DNA of 64,000 nt from Amycolatopsis nigrescens CSC17Ta-90 (GCF_000384315.1 NZ_ARVW01000001.1:4340157-4404156); one strand, 5' to 3'; counted from the first letter of the stretch, positions 35,559 through 45,705 are shown. Numbers and translations are program-made. The notes: generated from the letters alone by a model not told the origin.

Positions 35559-38500
35559 ATGTCTTTACGCCGAACACTGCTCGTCGTCCTTTCCGTCCTC
35601 GCCATGGTGTTCGCGCTGGCGGGCCCGTCCGCCGCGCAGCCTGCCACGGCCGCGCCACCGCCCGATCCCGGCCCGTCCACCACGGTCACCGCGGGCAACA
35701 CCGAACTGCACCACCCCTCGGACGACTTCGAGAAGAAGAAGCTGACCGCGGACGTCGGGGAGCCGATGGCGCTGGCCGTGCTGCCGGACGCGCGGGTGCT
35801 GATGACCGACCGCCGCGGGGTGGTGAGCCTGTTCGACCCGGTCACCTACAACGTCGTCGAGGCAGGCCGGATCGCCGTCTACACCGGTGAAGAGGACGGC
35901 CTGCAGGGCATCGCGATCGACCCCGCCTTCGCCGAGAACCACTGGGTCTACGTCTACTACTCGCCGGCCGGGCCGGAGCCGAAGAACCGGCTCGCCCGCT
36001 TCAAGCTCGAAGGCAACGCGCTGGTGCCCGCGAGCGAACAGGTGATCATCGAGGTGACCACCCAGCGCGACCTGTGCTGCCACGTCGGCGGGGACATCGA
36101 CTTCGACGCCGCCGGCAACCTCTATCTGTCCACAGGGGACAACACGAACTCCTGGGCCTCGGACGGCTACACCCCGATCGACGAACGTGAAGGCCGGTCC
36201 GCCTTCGACGCGCAGCGTTCCTCCGCCAACACCAACGACCTGCGCGGCAAGCTGCTGCGGATCAAGATGCAGGAGGACGGCAGTTACACCATCCCTGATG
36301 GCAACCTGTTCGCCCCCGGCACCGAGAAGACCAGGCCCGAGATCTACTACATGGGCCTGCGCAACCCGTTCCGCTTCTCGGTGGACAAGAAGACCGGCTG
36401 GGTCTACATCGGCGTGGTCGGCCCGGACGCCAGCGCGGACAACCCGGACCGCGGCCCGCGCCAGTACGACGAACTGCTGCTGATCAAGGAACCCGGTAAC
36501 AGCGGCTGGCCGTACTGCATCGCCGACGACATCCCGTACAACGACTTCGACTTCGCCACCGGCACCTCCGGGCCGAAGTTCGACTGCGACAAGCTGGTCA
36601 ACGACTCGCCGAACAACACCGGCCTGACCGACCTGCCGCCGTCCGACGACCCGCTGATCTGGTATCCCTACGCCTGTTTCGACAAGTTCCCGCAGATCGA
36701 CTGCCCCGGCGGCGGTACCGCGATGGGCGGCCCGGTCTACCGGTTCGACCCGAACCTGGAGTCCAACACCAAGTTCCCGGCCGACTACGACGGCGCCGAG
36801 TTCTTCTACGAGTACTCGCGCGGGTTCGTGAAGACGGTGCGCACCGACGACCAGGGCGCGCTGAAGTCGATCGACCCATTCCTTGCGGAGCTGGACTTCA
36901 ACCAGCCGATGGACATGGAGTTCGGTCCGGAGGGTTCGCTCTACGTGCTGGAGTACGGCGGCGGGTTCTTCACGCCCGGCCCGTATGCCGGGCTGTACCG
37001 GATCGACTACACGCAGGGCCAGCATTCCCCGACCGCGACCGTCACCGCGACCCCGACCTCGGGTGACGCGCCGCTGCAGGTGGGCTTCGACGCCTCGAAG
37101 TCGGCCGACGCCGACGGTGACGCGATCAGCTTCGCCTGGGATTTCAACGGCGACGGGGTGAACGACGCCGAGGGCCCGACCGCGTCCCATGCCTACGGGC
37201 AGAACGGTTCCTACAGCGCGAAACTGACCGTCACCGATGACACCGGCCGGTTCAGCGTGGTGCGGGTGGACATCTCCGTCGGCAACCACGCGCCCGAGGT
37301 GGTGCTGGAGTTCCCCGATGACGGCGCCACCTTCTCCTTCGGGGACGAAGTTTCCTACCGGGTCAAGGTGACCGACGCCGAGGACGGCACGATCGGCAAC
37401 GGCGTGGACTGCAGCGCGGTCCAGGTGCAGCTGGCGCTCGGGCACGACTCGCACGCCCATCCGCAGTCCAACAAGCAGGGCTGCGAAGGGGTGATCAAGA
37501 TCCAGGAGGAGGCCGGGCACGGCGGGGACGCCAACCTGTTCACCGTGCTGCGCGCCAGTTATGCGGACAAGGGCGGCCAGGACGTCGGTTCCGCTTCCGG
37601 CACGCACGAGATCATCCTGCAGCCCAAGCACAAGCAGGCCGAGCACCACAGCCGCGCGCAAGGCGTGCAGGTGACCGCGGACGAGCAGGCCGAGGGCCGC
37701 AACCTGGTCGGCGGCATCACCGGCGGGGACTGGATCTCCTTCGACCCGCTGAGCCTGCAGTCGGTGGACACGGTGAGCTTCCGGGCGAAGACCACCGGTG
37801 TCGGCGGCGGGATCGAACTGCGCCAGGGCGCACCGGATGGTCCGGTGCTCGGCAAGGCGGAGGTGCCCGCCGGTACCGCTGGGTCCTTTGTGGACATAGC
37901 GCCGATACCGGTGACCGACCCCGGCGGCAGCATGGAGCTGTTCGCGGTGTTCACCGGTGCGGACAACGCCTTCGGGCTGGACTCGCTGAAGTTCAACGGT
38001 CTCGGCGCCACCGGTCCGCTGAACGTGCACGCGACCAGCGACGTCAAGAAGGGCTCGGTCCCGCTCGACGTGACCTTCCGGGCGACCGCGACCCCGGCAC
38101 CCGCCGGGGCCAAGTACACCTGGGACTTCGGCGACGGCACCACTGGCACCGGTGCCGAGGCGAAGCACACCTACGCCGCGACGGGTGACTACACCGCGAA
38201 GGTCACGCTGACCGACGCGAACGGGAAGGCGCGCGGCACCGCGAGTGCCGCGGTCGGCGTGGTCGATCCGGTGCGGGGCGCGGTGGCCGTCACCCCGGAG
38301 TCGGCCGAGCTGCCGGCCGGGACCCCGCACGAGGTGACCGCGAAGTTCACCCCGGAATCGGGCTCGGCGGCCGGGCAGCCGGTGACCGTGGAGGTCTACC
38401 GGAAGTCCGAGGCGAGCCCGTTGCCCCCGGGTCTGCAGGGCACGCCGTATCTGCGGGCGGAACGGAAGGTGCTGCCCGCGGACGACACCGGCACCGTGAA

Positions 38501-40274
38501 GATGCCGTACACCAGCACGGTCGCGTCGACCGATCTGGTGGTCGCCTGTGCCGCGTACGGAGACTCGTGCGGCCGTGGTGACGGCACCCTCGCGGTGACC
38601 GACCAGGGTGCGGCGAACCTCCGCACCGACGTGGCGGTGGACACCGCCGGTGTGGTGTGGAGCGCGAAACCCGACGCGGACGGGTTCGTGAACCTGTTCG
38701 ACGGCCAGACGCTGGCCGGCTGGGACCACGCCGGCAACGGGCGGTTCGAGGTGACGAACGGGCTGCTCCAGCCACGCGGCGGTTACGGCAACCTGTGGTA
38801 CGCCGACCAGCAGTTCACCGACTACGTGCTCGAAGCGGACTACGAAAGCTTCGACGTGAGCGCGAACTCCGGTCTGTACCAGCGTTTCGACAACCCGGGC
38901 GCGGCGGGCCGGGAAGGCTACGAGGTGGCCATCCTGGACCGGGTGGACAACCAGATCAACCGCACCGGCTCGCTTTCCGGGGTCAAGGCGGCCACCCATC
39001 TGGCGGCCAAACCGCCCTACGGCGGGTGGAACACCTTCTCCATCCGGGTGGTCGGCAACACCTACACGGTGACGCTGAACGGGCAGGTGGTGACCGAGTA
39101 CACCGGCGACGGCAGCCGCGGCACCGGCAAGCGGATCGGCATCGAGAACGCCAACGACTCGCTGCGCTTCCGCAATATCAAGATCAAGCCGCTGACCGCG
39201 CCGGACGTGACCGCGCCGGTGAGCACGGCGAGCACCCAGCCGTCCGCGCCGGACGGCGCGCAGGGTTGGTTCGTCTCCGGCCCGGTCACGGTGAACCTCG
39301 CCGCGACCGACCCCGGCGAGGGCGCCAGCGGGGTCGCCGGTAGCGAGTACCGGATCGGCGACGGGCCGTGGACCGCTTACACCGCACCGTTCGCGGTGAC
39401 CGGCGAAGGCGCGCACGCGGTGCAGTACCGCTCGAAGGACAAGGCGGGCAACGTTGAGGAGGTCAGGTCGCTGCCGGTCAACATCGACACCGGCGCGCCG
39501 TCGGTCACCGCGAGCTTCGGCGAACCGGGCGACGGAGGCTGGCACGACGGTGTGGTGGAGCTGGCACTGTCCGGCGAGGACGGCGGCTCCGGGCTCGCCC
39601 TAGTCGAGTCCAGTGTGGACGGTGGGCCGTGGACGCCGTACACCGGCGTCATCCCGGTCCGCGGCGACGGCCAGCACACCGTGCTCTACCGGTCGGTGGA
39701 CGTGGCGGGGAACGTCTCGGCGGAGAAGGCCGCGACGATCCTGATCGACGCCACCCGGCCGACCCTGCTGGTGGACGGGGTCGCCAACGGCCGGGTCTAC
39801 GGCGACGCCAGCGATCTGGTGCTCAGCTGGCGGGCGGAGGACGCGTCCTCCGGCGTCGCCTCGGTGGCCGGGACGCTGAACGGGCAGGCGTTGTCCTCCG
39901 GCGCGTACCTCCCGCTGCACACCCTGAACCTCGGCCTGCAGCAGTTGTCCGTGGTGGCCACCGACAACGCCGGCAACCGCACCGAGCAGAACCTGTCCTT
40001 CGCCACCTCGACGTCCACCCGAGACCTCGGGCAGCTGATCGACCGGTTCCGGGCCAGCAACCGGCTCTCGCTCACCGCGTATACGCAGCTGGGTGACCAG
40101 CTTCGCAAGGCGCGGCTGGCCGAGGCGAGTGGCGACGACCTGGCCACCATCGCCGAGCTGCGGAAGTTCACCGCACTGGCCGGGGACGCGGCACTGGTCA
40201 GGGCACCGGACATCCGGGCGGTGCTGACCAGGGACGCCGACACGGTCATCACCTCGATCGAAGGAGGGCAGTGA
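35559..40274 (+). CDS. Giant secreted protein: sorbosone/glucose dehydrogenase propeller fused to DUF1080 (3-keto-glycoside hydrolase-like) domain
   Basis: 1571 residues, ATG 35559 with GGGAGA upstream. In order: signal peptide 1-26; PQQ-dependent sugar dehydrogenase-type propeller about 50-485 (GLQGIAIDPAFAENHWVYVY, catalytic-type histidine in CCHVGGDIDFDAAGNLYLST, YYMGLRNPFRFS); PKD 488-575; a bridging beta region; CBM6-like 695-815; second PKD 820-902; Ig-like linker; DUF1080 1040-1212 (FVNLFDGQTLAGWDHAGNGR, NSGLYQRFDNPG, YEVAILD); OmpL47-like Ig repeats 1215-1310 and 1312-1398; a further Ig 1399-1484; a helical C-terminus 1486-1568. The propeller could oxidise a sugar and the DUF1080 domain cleave the keto-glycoside. 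The next gene, overlapping by 1 nt, encodes another DUF1080 protein. PQQ supply is not evident here. Confidence 0.85.
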   Translation: MSLRRTLLVVLSVLAMVFALAGPSAAQPATAAPPPDPGPSTTVTAGNTELHHPSDDFEKKKLTADVGEPMALAVLPDARVLMTDRRGVVSLFDPVTYNVVEAGRIAVYTGEEDGLQGIAIDPAFAENHWVYVYYSPAGPEPKNRLARFKLEGNALVPASEQVIIEVTTQRDLCCHVGGDIDFDAAGNLYLSTGDNTNSWASDGYTPIDEREGRSAFDAQRSSANTNDLRGKLLRIKMQEDGSYTIPDGNLFAPGTEKTRPEIYYMGLRNPFRFSVDKKTGWVYIGVVGPDASADNPDRGPRQYDELLLIKEPGNSGWPYCIADDIPYNDFDFATGTSGPKFDCDKLVNDSPNNTGLTDLPPSDDPLIWYPYACFDKFPQIDCPGGGTAMGGPVYRFDPNLESNTKFPADYDGAEFFYEYSRGFVKTVRTDDQGALKSIDPFLAELDFNQPMDMEFGPEGSLYVLEYGGGFFTPGPYAGLYRIDYTQGQHSPTATVTATPTSGDAPLQVGFDASKSADADGDAISFAWDFNGDGVNDAEGPTASHAYGQNGSYSAKLTVTDDTGRFSVVRVDISVGNHAPEVVLEFPDDGATFSFGDEVSYRVKVTDAEDGTIGNGVDCSAVQVQLALGHDSHAHPQSNKQGCEGVIKIQEEAGHGGDANLFTVLRASYADKGGQDVGSASGTHEIILQPKHKQAEHHSRAQGVQVTADEQAEGRNLVGGITGGDWISFDPLSLQSVDTVSFRAKTTGVGGGIELRQGAPDGPVLGKAEVPAGTAGSFVDIAPIPVTDPGGSMELFAVFTGADNAFGLDSLKFNGLGATGPLNVHATSDVKKGSVPLDVTFRATATPAPAGAKYTWDFGDGTTGTGAEAKHTYAATGDYTAKVTLTDANGKARGTASAAVGVVDPVRGAVAVTPESAELPAGTPHEVTAKFTPESGSAAGQPVTVEVYRKSEASPLPPGLQGTPYLRAERKVLPADDTGTVKMPYTSTVASTDLVVACAAYGDSCGRGDGTLAVTDQGAANLRTDVAVDTAGVVWSAKPDADGFVNLFDGQTLAGWDHAGNGRFEVTNGLLQPRGGYGNLWYADQQFTDYVLEADYESFDVSANSGLYQRFDNPGAAGREGYEVAILDRVDNQINRTGSLSGVKAATHLAAKPPYGGWNTFSIRVVGNTYTVTLNGQVVTEYTGDGSRGTGKRIGIENANDSLRFRNIKIKPLTAPDVTAPVSTASTQPSAPDGAQGWFVSGPVTVNLAATDPGEGASGVAGSEYRIGDGPWTAYTAPFAVTGEGAHAVQYRSKDKAGNVEEVRSLPVNIDTGAPSVTASFGEPGDGGWHDGVVELALSGEDGGSGLALVESSVDGGPWTPYTGVIPVRGDGQHTVLYRSVDVAGNVSAEKAATILIDATRPTLLVDGVANGRVYGDASDLVLSWRAEDASSGVASVAGTLNGQALSSGAYLPLHTLNLGLQQLSVVATDNAGNRTEQNLSFATSTSTRDLGQLIDRFRASNRLSLTAYTQLGDQLRKARLAEASGDDLATIAELRKFTALAGDAALVRAPDIRAVLTRDADTVITSIEGGQ

Positions 40275-40894
40275 TGTCCCAGGCGATGCGACGGCTGATG
40301 GTCCTGGCCGCGGGAGTCGCGCTCAGCGCGGTGCTGGTGGCGCCGGCGGACGCGGCCCAGCCGGTCCGGCTCTTCGACGGCACCTCCACCGAGGGCTGGT
40401 CGCAGGCGGGCCCCGGCGGGTTCGACGTCGGCGGCGGGAAGCTGACCAGCCGGGACGGGATGGGGCTGCTCTGGTACCACGGCAGGCAGTTCGGCGACTT
40501 CATCCTGACCCTGGACTGGCGGGTCACGTCGGCGACCGACAACTCCGGGGTGTTCCTGCGGTTCCCGGACCCCGGCGGCGATCCGTGGGTGGGCGTGAAC
40601 TCCGGTTACGAGATCCAGATCAACGACAACCCGGCCGGCGACCCGCAGAAGACTGGCGCCGTCTACAACTTCCAGCAGGCGGCGCGGCGGGCGTCCAAGC
40701 CGGTCGGGCAGTGGAACTCGTACCTGATCAAGGTGGTCGGCCAGCGGTACCAGGTCTTCCTCAACGGTGAGCTGGTGAACGACTTCACCGGCACCCACCC
40801 GGACCGGGGCCGCACCGGCTACGTCGGCCTGCAGAACCACGACCCCACCACGCACGCCCAATTCCGCAACCTCTGGCTCCGCCCCCTCACCTGA
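40274..40894 (+). CDS. Secreted DUF1080 (3-keto-disaccharide hydrolase-type) protein
   Basis: 206 residues from ATG 40274; GGAGGG ends 5 nt before it, and the A is shared with the previous stop codon. Signal peptide to about ADAAQ, then one DUF1080 domain: RLFDGTSTEGWSQAGPGGFD, DNSGVFLRFPDPGGDPWVGV, SGYEIQINDNPAGD, WNSYLIKVVGQRYQVFLNGE and GYVGLQNHDPTTHAQFRNLW. The fold is a concanavalin-like beta-sandwich; characterised members cleave 3-keto-glucosides. It is related to, but not a recent duplicate of, the DUF1080 domain in the preceding giant protein, so the two may prefer different substrates. Confidence 0.88.
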   Translation: MSQAMRRLMVLAAGVALSAVLVAPADAAQPVRLFDGTSTEGWSQAGPGGFDVGGGKLTSRDGMGLLWYHGRQFGDFILTLDWRVTSATDNSGVFLRFPDPGGDPWVGVNSGYEIQINDNPAGDPQKTGAVYNFQQAARRASKPVGQWNSYLIKVVGQRYQVFLNGELVNDFTGTHPDRGRTGYVGLQNHDPTTHAQFRNLWLRPLT

Positions 40895-40904
40895 GCGGCG
40901 GTAT

Positions 40905-40957
40905 GCAGCGAAGGCCACCTTGCCTGCGTTCAACGCAGGCAAGGTGGCCTTCGCTGC
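40905..40957. repeat. 53-bp perfect palindrome, copy 1
   Basis: Two 26-bp arms (40905-40930 and 40932-40957), exactly complementary, around a single C. The arm begins GCAGCGAAGGCCACCTTGCC. It lies 10 nt after the DUF1080 stop. A near-identical copy is at 44676-44728. Confidence 0.95.
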
Positions 40958-41045
40958 GTCCGGACCCCTCCATGTGCAGATGGCTGGGGAGGGGGAGGGG
41001 AATTAGGGTCGGGAGGTCGACGTCGACGGAGAAAGGGGAGGCATC

Positions 41046-42704
41046 ATGGCTGGCGCACCTGCCGTGCCGAGCTACTCGTCCGGGGTCTCGGAGGTCCCCC
41101 TGCTCGGCGACACCATCGGGGACAACTTCGACCGCACCGCCGCCGCCTTCGGCGACCGCGACGCCCTGGTGGACCGGACGGACGGGCGGCGCTGGACCTA
41201 CCGCGTGCTGGCCGCCGAGGTGAACACCGTCGCGCTCGGCCTGCTCGAGCTGGGCATCACCAAGGGCGACCGGGTCGGCATCTGGGCGCCGAACTGTGCC
41301 GAGTGGACGCTGACCCAGTACGCCACCGCGAAGATCGGCGCGATCCTGGTCAACATCAACCCGGCCTACCGCACGCACGAACTGGAGTACGTGCTCAACC
41401 AGGCCGGCATCCGGCTGCTGGTCGCCGCGGAGAAGTTCAAGACCTCGGACTACGCCGGCATGATCACCGACGTTCGGCCGCGCTGCCGGGCGCTGGAGCA
41501 CGTGCTGCTGATCGGCGGGCGGGACTGGAACTCCTTGCTGGACAACGGCCGTGCCGCGGACGCCGGCCGGCTCGCCGAGGTGGCCGGCACGCTCGGCGCG
41601 GACGACCCGATCAACATCCAGTACACCTCGGGCACCACCGGCTTCCCCAAGGGCGCCACCCTGAGCCACCACAACATCCTCAACAACGGCTACTTCGTCG
41701 GCGAGCTGTGCAACTACACCGAATTGGACCGGATCTGCATCCCGGTGCCCTTCTACCACTGCTTCGGCATGGTGATGGGCAACCTGGCGGCCACCACGCA
41801 CGGCGCCTGCATGGTGATCCCGGCGCCGTCCTTCGACCCGAAGGCGACCCTGGACGCGGTGCGGGCCGAGCGGTGCACGTCGCTGTACGGCGTGCCGACC
41901 ATGTTCATCGCCGAGCTTGCCGAGCCGGAGTTCGAGTCCTACGACCTGTCCACCCTGCGCACCGGGATCATGGCGGGCTCGCCCTGCCCGGTGGAGGTGA
42001 TGAAGCAGGTGATCGACCGGATGGGCATGGCCGAGGTGTCCATCTGCTACGGCATGACCGAGACCTCCCCGGTGTCCACGCAGACCCGCGCGGACGACTC
42101 GGTGGAGCGCCGGGTGTCCACAGTGGGCAGGGTCGGGCCGCATCTGGAGATCAAGATCGTGGACCCGGAGACCGGGCTGACCGTGCCGCGCGGTGCGCCG
42201 GGCGAGCTGTGCACCCGGGGCTACTCGGTGATGCTGGGGTACTGGGAGGAGCCGGAGAAGACGGCCGAAGCGATCGACGCCGCGCGCTGGATGCACACCG
42301 GCGACCTTGGGGTGCTCGACGAGGCCGGCTACGTGAACATCACCGGCCGGATCAAGGACATGGTGATCCGCGGCGGCGAGAACCTGTACCCGCGCGAGAT
42401 CGAGGAGTTCCTCTACACCCACCCGGACATCCTGGACGCGCAGGTGATCGGCGTGCCGGACCAGCGCTACGGGGAGGAGCTGATGGCCTGGGTGCGGCTG
42501 CGCGAGGGCGCCGAGCCGCTGACCGCGGAGTCCCTGCGCGAGTTCTGCACCGGAAAGCTGGCGCACCAGAAGATCCCGCGTTACGTGCACGTGGTCACCG
42601 AGTTCCCGATGACCGTCACCGGCAAGGTCCGCAAGATCGAGATGCGCGAGCGCGCCGTCGATCTCCTCGGCCTGCATTCCCTCACCCAGACCAAGCACGC
42701 CTGA
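41046..42704 (+). CDS. AMP-binding acyl-CoA ligase (FadD type)
   Basis: 552 residues from ATG 41046, AAAGGGGAGG upstream. ANL superfamily: P-loop [33 protein letters not shown] (A5), [32 protein letters not shown] (A7-A8), [16 protein letters not shown] and the catalytic lysine in [12 protein letters not shown] near the C-terminus. It activates a fatty or other carboxylic acid to its CoA thioester via an acyl-adenylate. Closest in feel to mycobacterial FadD35, but substrate cannot be deduced. Just upstream of the ribosome site is a 12-bp palindrome GTCGACGTCGAC (41017-41028), a possible operator. Confidence 0.93.
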   Translation: MAGAPAVPSYSSGVSEVPLLGDTIGDNFDRTAAAFGDRDALVDRTDGRRWTYRVLAAEVNTVALGLLELGITKGDRVGIWAPNCAEWTLTQYATAKIGAILVNINPAYRTHELEYVLNQAGIRLLVAAEKFKTSDYAGMITDVRPRCRALEHVLLIGGRDWNSLLDNGRAADAGRLAEVAGTLGADDPINIQYTSGTTGFPKGATLSHHNILNNGYFVGELCNYTELDRICIPVPFYHCFGMVMGNLAATTHGACMVIPAPSFDPKATLDAVRAERCTSLYGVPTMFIAELAEPEFESYDLSTLRTGIMAGSPCPVEVMKQVIDRMGMAEVSICYGMTETSPVSTQTRADDSVERRVSTVGRVGPHLEIKIVDPETGLTVPRGAPGELCTRGYSVMLGYWEEPEKTAEAIDAARWMHTGDLGVLDEAGYVNITGRIKDMVIRGGENLYPREIEEFLYTHPDILDAQVIGVPDQRYGEELMAWVRLREGAEPLTAESLREFCTGKLAHQKIPRYVHVVTEFPMTVTGKVRKIEMRERAVDLLGLHSLTQTKHA

Positions 42705-42709
42705 CCGGA

Positions 42710-43360
42710 TCAGCGGCGGACGCTGTTGAGGTAGGCGAGTACGGCGAGGACGCGGCGGTGGCCGGTGTCCGATGCGGGCAGGTCGAGTTTCGCGAAGATG
42801 CTGCCGATGTGCTTCTGCACCGAGGTTTCCGCGATGTGCAGCCGGTGGCGGAGCTCGGTGTTGCCGTGCCCTTCGGCCATCAGCGCGAGCACTTCGCGTT
42901 CGCGGCGGGTGAGGGTCTCCACCGGGTCGTCGGCCCGCCTGGTGAGCAGCTGGGCGACCACCTCCGGGTCCATCACCGTGCCGCCGCCCGCCACCCTGGC
43001 CAGCGCGTCGGTGAACTCCTCGACCTGGCCGACCCGGTCCTTGAGCAGGTAGCCGACCCCGCCGGCGGCGTCGGCCAGCAGTTCGGCCGCGTAGCTGGTC
43101 TCGACGTACTGGGACAGCACCAGCACCGGCAGCCCCGGCACCAGCCGCCTTGCCTCGATCGCCGCCCGGATGCCCTCGTCGCGGAAGGTCGGCGGCATCC
43201 GCACGTCCACCACGGTGATGTCCGGTCGGTGAGTGGTGACCGCGTCGACGAAACCTTCGCCGTCGGGCACCTTGGCGACCACCTCGAACCCGGCGCGGGA
43301 GAGCAGCAGCGTCAACCCCTCGGACAGCAGCACGTTGTCCTCCGCGATCACGGCGCGCAC
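42710..43360 (-). CDS. NarL/LuxR-family response regulator
   Basis: 216 residues from GTG 43360. Receiver domain: acidic EDN near residue 7-9, phospho-acceptor Asp52 in ITVVDVRMPP, LSQYVETSYAAELL, and YLLKDRVGQVEEFTDAL with the conserved lysine. C-terminal LuxR-type helix-turn-helix (TLTRREREVLALMAEGHGN, IAETSVQKHIGSIFAKLDLP). It overlaps the sensor kinase end by 13 nt, forming a two-component pair, and converges on the FadD gene with a 5-nt gap. Confidence 0.93.
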   Translation of the reverse strand: MRAVIAEDNVLLSEGLTLLLSRAGFEVVAKVPDGEGFVDAVTTHRPDITVVDVRMPPTFRDEGIRAAIEARRLVPGLPVLVLSQYVETSYAAELLADAAGGVGYLLKDRVGQVEEFTDALARVAGGGTVMDPEVVAQLLTRRADDPVETLTRREREVLALMAEGHGNTELRHRLHIAETSVQKHIGSIFAKLDLPASDTGHRRVLAVLAYLNSVRR

Positions 43361-44586
43361 GGCAGCTCCACCCGGATCGTGGTCGGCCCGCCAGCCGGAC
43401 TGTGCACCGTGGCGATCCCGTCCAGCGCGGCGACCCGGCGACGGATGCCGTTGACGCCGGTGCCGGCGGTCTCGTCGATCCCGCCGCGGCCGTCGTCGGT
43501 GACCTCCACGTCCAGCCGGTCGCCAACACGCCGCACCGAAACCATGACCAGCCGTGCGCCGGCGTGCTTGGCCACATTGGTCAGGGCCTCGGACACCACG
43601 AAGTACGCGGCCGCCTCCACCGAAGCCGGCAGCGGGCCGACCTCCTCCAGGTCGGCGTGCACCGGGACGGCGGCGTCCGCGACCAGCGACCGCAGCGCAC
43701 CCACCAGCCCGCGGTCGGAAAGGATCGGCGGGTAGATCGTGCGCACGATGGTTCGAAGCTCGCCCATCGCCGCTTCGGTGCCGTCGCGCGCCTCCTGCAG
43801 GAGGGTCGCCGCGGTCTCCGGCTCGTCGCGCAGGGTCTGTTTCGCGATCCCGAGCCGGAGCGCGATGGACACCAGTTTCGCCTGGGTGCCGTCGTGCAGG
43901 TCGCGCTCGATCCGGCGCAGCTCGGCGCCGTGCGCGTCCAGCGCCTCGGCCCTGGTCTCGGTGAGCTCGTCCACCCGCTCGGCGAGCTGCTCGGTGCCGG
44001 AGCGGTCCAGGATCGACCTGGTCAGGTGCGCCCAGCCGCGGGCGAGCGTGGGCAGGACGAAGACCAGCGCGCCGATTCCGGCCAGCAGCGTGGGAATTCC
44101 GGTGCCGAAGGCGGTGCCCCAGTCGTGGATCGGGAAGCTCGGGATCAGCGTCACCCCGCCGGTGCCGGGCGCCCACCAGAAGAACATGCCCAGGATCGAC
44201 GCGGGCAGCAGCGCGCACAAGATCAACGACAGCATGCCGACGGCGAAGCCGAGGGCGCACTGGACCGGCAGCCAGAGCAGGTCCCGCCAGGTGGCCGGAT
44301 CGGTGAACAGCTGGCGCCACCAGCTGAGGATGCTGCCCTCCAGCGGCCGGAGCCGGGTCGGCACCCGGCGGCCGAGCACGTACCCGGCCCAGGTGCGGTG
44401 CAGGTCGGTCCAGATCCGCAGGCCGACGAAGCCGAAGGGCACCAGCACCAGCCCGAGCCCGGCGACCGCCACCGACATCCCGGCCATCGCCAGGAACAAC
44501 GGGATCAGCAGCGCCACCATGGACGCCGGCACCAACGCCAGCAGGTACGGCACGTCCCGGAACAGCCGCTTGGCGAGCGCGCTCAT
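43348..44586 (-). CDS. Sensor histidine kinase (HisKA_3, actinobacterial 'putative sensor' type)
   Basis: 412 residues. The N-terminal 185 residues hold four membrane helices in two hairpins (20-55 and 105-140 plus 165-185) forming the putative-sensor domain; very little is exposed outside, so it probably senses membrane or envelope state. HisKA_3 dimerisation helix ELRRIERDLHDGTQAKLVSI gives phospho-accepting His231, followed by the ATPase domain (VVSEALTNVAKHAGARLVMV, VTDDGRGGIDETAGTGVNGI). Cognate response regulator is directly downstream and overlapping. LiaS/VraS-like antibiotic or envelope stress sensing is possible but unproven. Confidence 0.92.
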   Translation of the reverse strand: MSALAKRLFRDVPYLLALVPASMVALLIPLFLAMAGMSVAVAGLGLVLVPFGFVGLRIWTDLHRTWAGYVLGRRVPTRLRPLEGSILSWWRQLFTDPATWRDLLWLPVQCALGFAVGMLSLILCALLPASILGMFFWWAPGTGGVTLIPSFPIHDWGTAFGTGIPTLLAGIGALVFVLPTLARGWAHLTRSILDRSGTEQLAERVDELTETRAEALDAHGAELRRIERDLHDGTQAKLVSIALRLGIAKQTLRDEPETAATLLQEARDGTEAAMGELRTIVRTIYPPILSDRGLVGALRSLVADAAVPVHADLEEVGPLPASVEAAAYFVVSEALTNVAKHAGARLVMVSVRRVGDRLDVEVTDDGRGGIDETAGTGVNGIRRRVAALDGIATVHSPAGGPTTIRVELPCAP

Positions 44587-44675
44587 CTTTCCCCCAGGTC
44601 GCCGATGGTCGTCACCCTGCTATCCGACCAGTTCCGGCGCCTTCGCACAGTAGAGCAGGCTGCACCTTTTCCGAC

Positions 44676-44728
44676 GCAGCGAAGGCCACCTTGCCTGCGT
44701 TCAACGCAGCGAAGGTGGCCTTCGCTGC
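44676..44728. repeat. 53-bp palindrome, copy 2
   Basis: Same 26-bp left arm as the copy at 40905; the right arm differs by a GC-to-CG swap, so two base pairs are lost. Lies between the kinase start and the R2lox stop, only 7 nt before the latter. Together the two copies bracket fadD and the two-component system. Confidence 0.95.
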
Positions 44729-44735
44729 ATACGGG

Positions 44736-45689
44736 CTAAGTGGTGGCGAAGGCTTGGGCGTCCTCTTCGCCGAAGGTTTCTTCCAGACGCTCCGGCGAGT
44801 AGTCGAGGTCGATCTGCGCCGGATCCGCGCCGCGGGCCGACTCGATCGCACCGAGCCGCCGTTGCGCCCGGTCTGCCGCGTAGTGCACGAACTCCTCGGG
44901 ATCGATGCCGAAGGGATGCTCCTCGAACTGGTCGTTCAGCCACTGGATCATGTTCAGCGCCTGTGGCACCAGCTCGCCCATCCGCTCGCCGACCACCGCC
45001 CACAGGCTGTCGTCCGCCGCCACGTGCCGGCGGCAGGTGAACGTGCCCCATGCCATGTGCCGCCGCTCGTCGTCCCCGATCCGGCGGATCAGCTCCTGCA
45101 TCCCGGGCAGGATCCGGTGCTCGGTGCACATCTTCTGCCAGGCGTAGTAGCCGGTCAGCGCGAGGGTGCCCTCGATCACGTGGTTGTAGGTGACGCTGGC
45201 GCGGATCTGGTTGCGCGGGCTGGGATCGGACTCCAGGACGCCGAGCGACTCCGGCAGCTCCTCGTAGAAGAGCTTGCGGTAGTGCGGGTTGTCCGCGACG
45301 TACGGGTGCAGGTCCGCGGTCAGCCCGACCGCGTCCATCCAGCGCCGGAACACCTCGGTGTGCTTGGCCTCTTCGAAGCAGAACTGGGTCAGGTACATCT
45401 CGTCGCCGAGCCTGCCCTCGGCGGACATCGCCTTCATGAACGGCTGGATGTCCTCGGTGACCGCCTCTTCGCCCGCGATGAACTGCGCGCACAGGTAGGT
45501 CGCGGACCGGCGCTGCTCGTCGTTGAGCGCCGCCCAGTCCTCGGCGTCGCGGCTGAAGTCGATGTCGGCCGGGTTCCAGAACTTCTTGTTCCCCTTGACG
45601 AAGAGCCGCAACGGGAACGAGTCCCAGTTCAGCCCGCCCGCCCTCAGGGTGGTGAATCCGGTCCGGTGCGCGGAAACGGTGTCGGTCAT
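44736..45689 (-). CDS. R2-like ligand-binding oxidase (R2lox)
   Basis: 317 residues. Ferritin-like four-helix metalloprotein related to ribonucleotide reductase R2 but lacking its tyrosyl-radical context. By counting residues, the metal ligands fall at Glu74, Glu107, His110, Glu173, Glu208 and His211, each exactly six positions after those of M. tuberculosis R2lox (Rv0233). The cross-linking valine and tyrosine of that protein (Val71, Tyr162) correspond to Val77 and Tyr168 here, so the Mn/Fe cofactor and ether cross-link should form. It binds a long-chain fatty-acid-like ligand; its physiological reaction is unknown. It follows its TetR regulator by 16 nt, as Rv0232-Rv0233 do. Confidence 0.94.
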   Translation of the reverse strand: MTDTVSAHRTGFTTLRAGGLNWDSFPLRLFVKGNKKFWNPADIDFSRDAEDWAALNDEQRRSATYLCAQFIAGEEAVTEDIQPFMKAMSAEGRLGDEMYLTQFCFEEAKHTEVFRRWMDAVGLTADLHPYVADNPHYRKLFYEELPESLGVLESDPSPRNQIRASVTYNHVIEGTLALTGYYAWQKMCTEHRILPGMQELIRRIGDDERRHMAWGTFTCRRHVAADDSLWAVVGERMGELVPQALNMIQWLNDQFEEHPFGIDPEEFVHYAADRAQRRLGAIESARGADPAQIDLDYSPERLEETFGEEDAQAFATT

Positions 45690-45705
45690 CGGTACGCCTT
45701 TCGTG

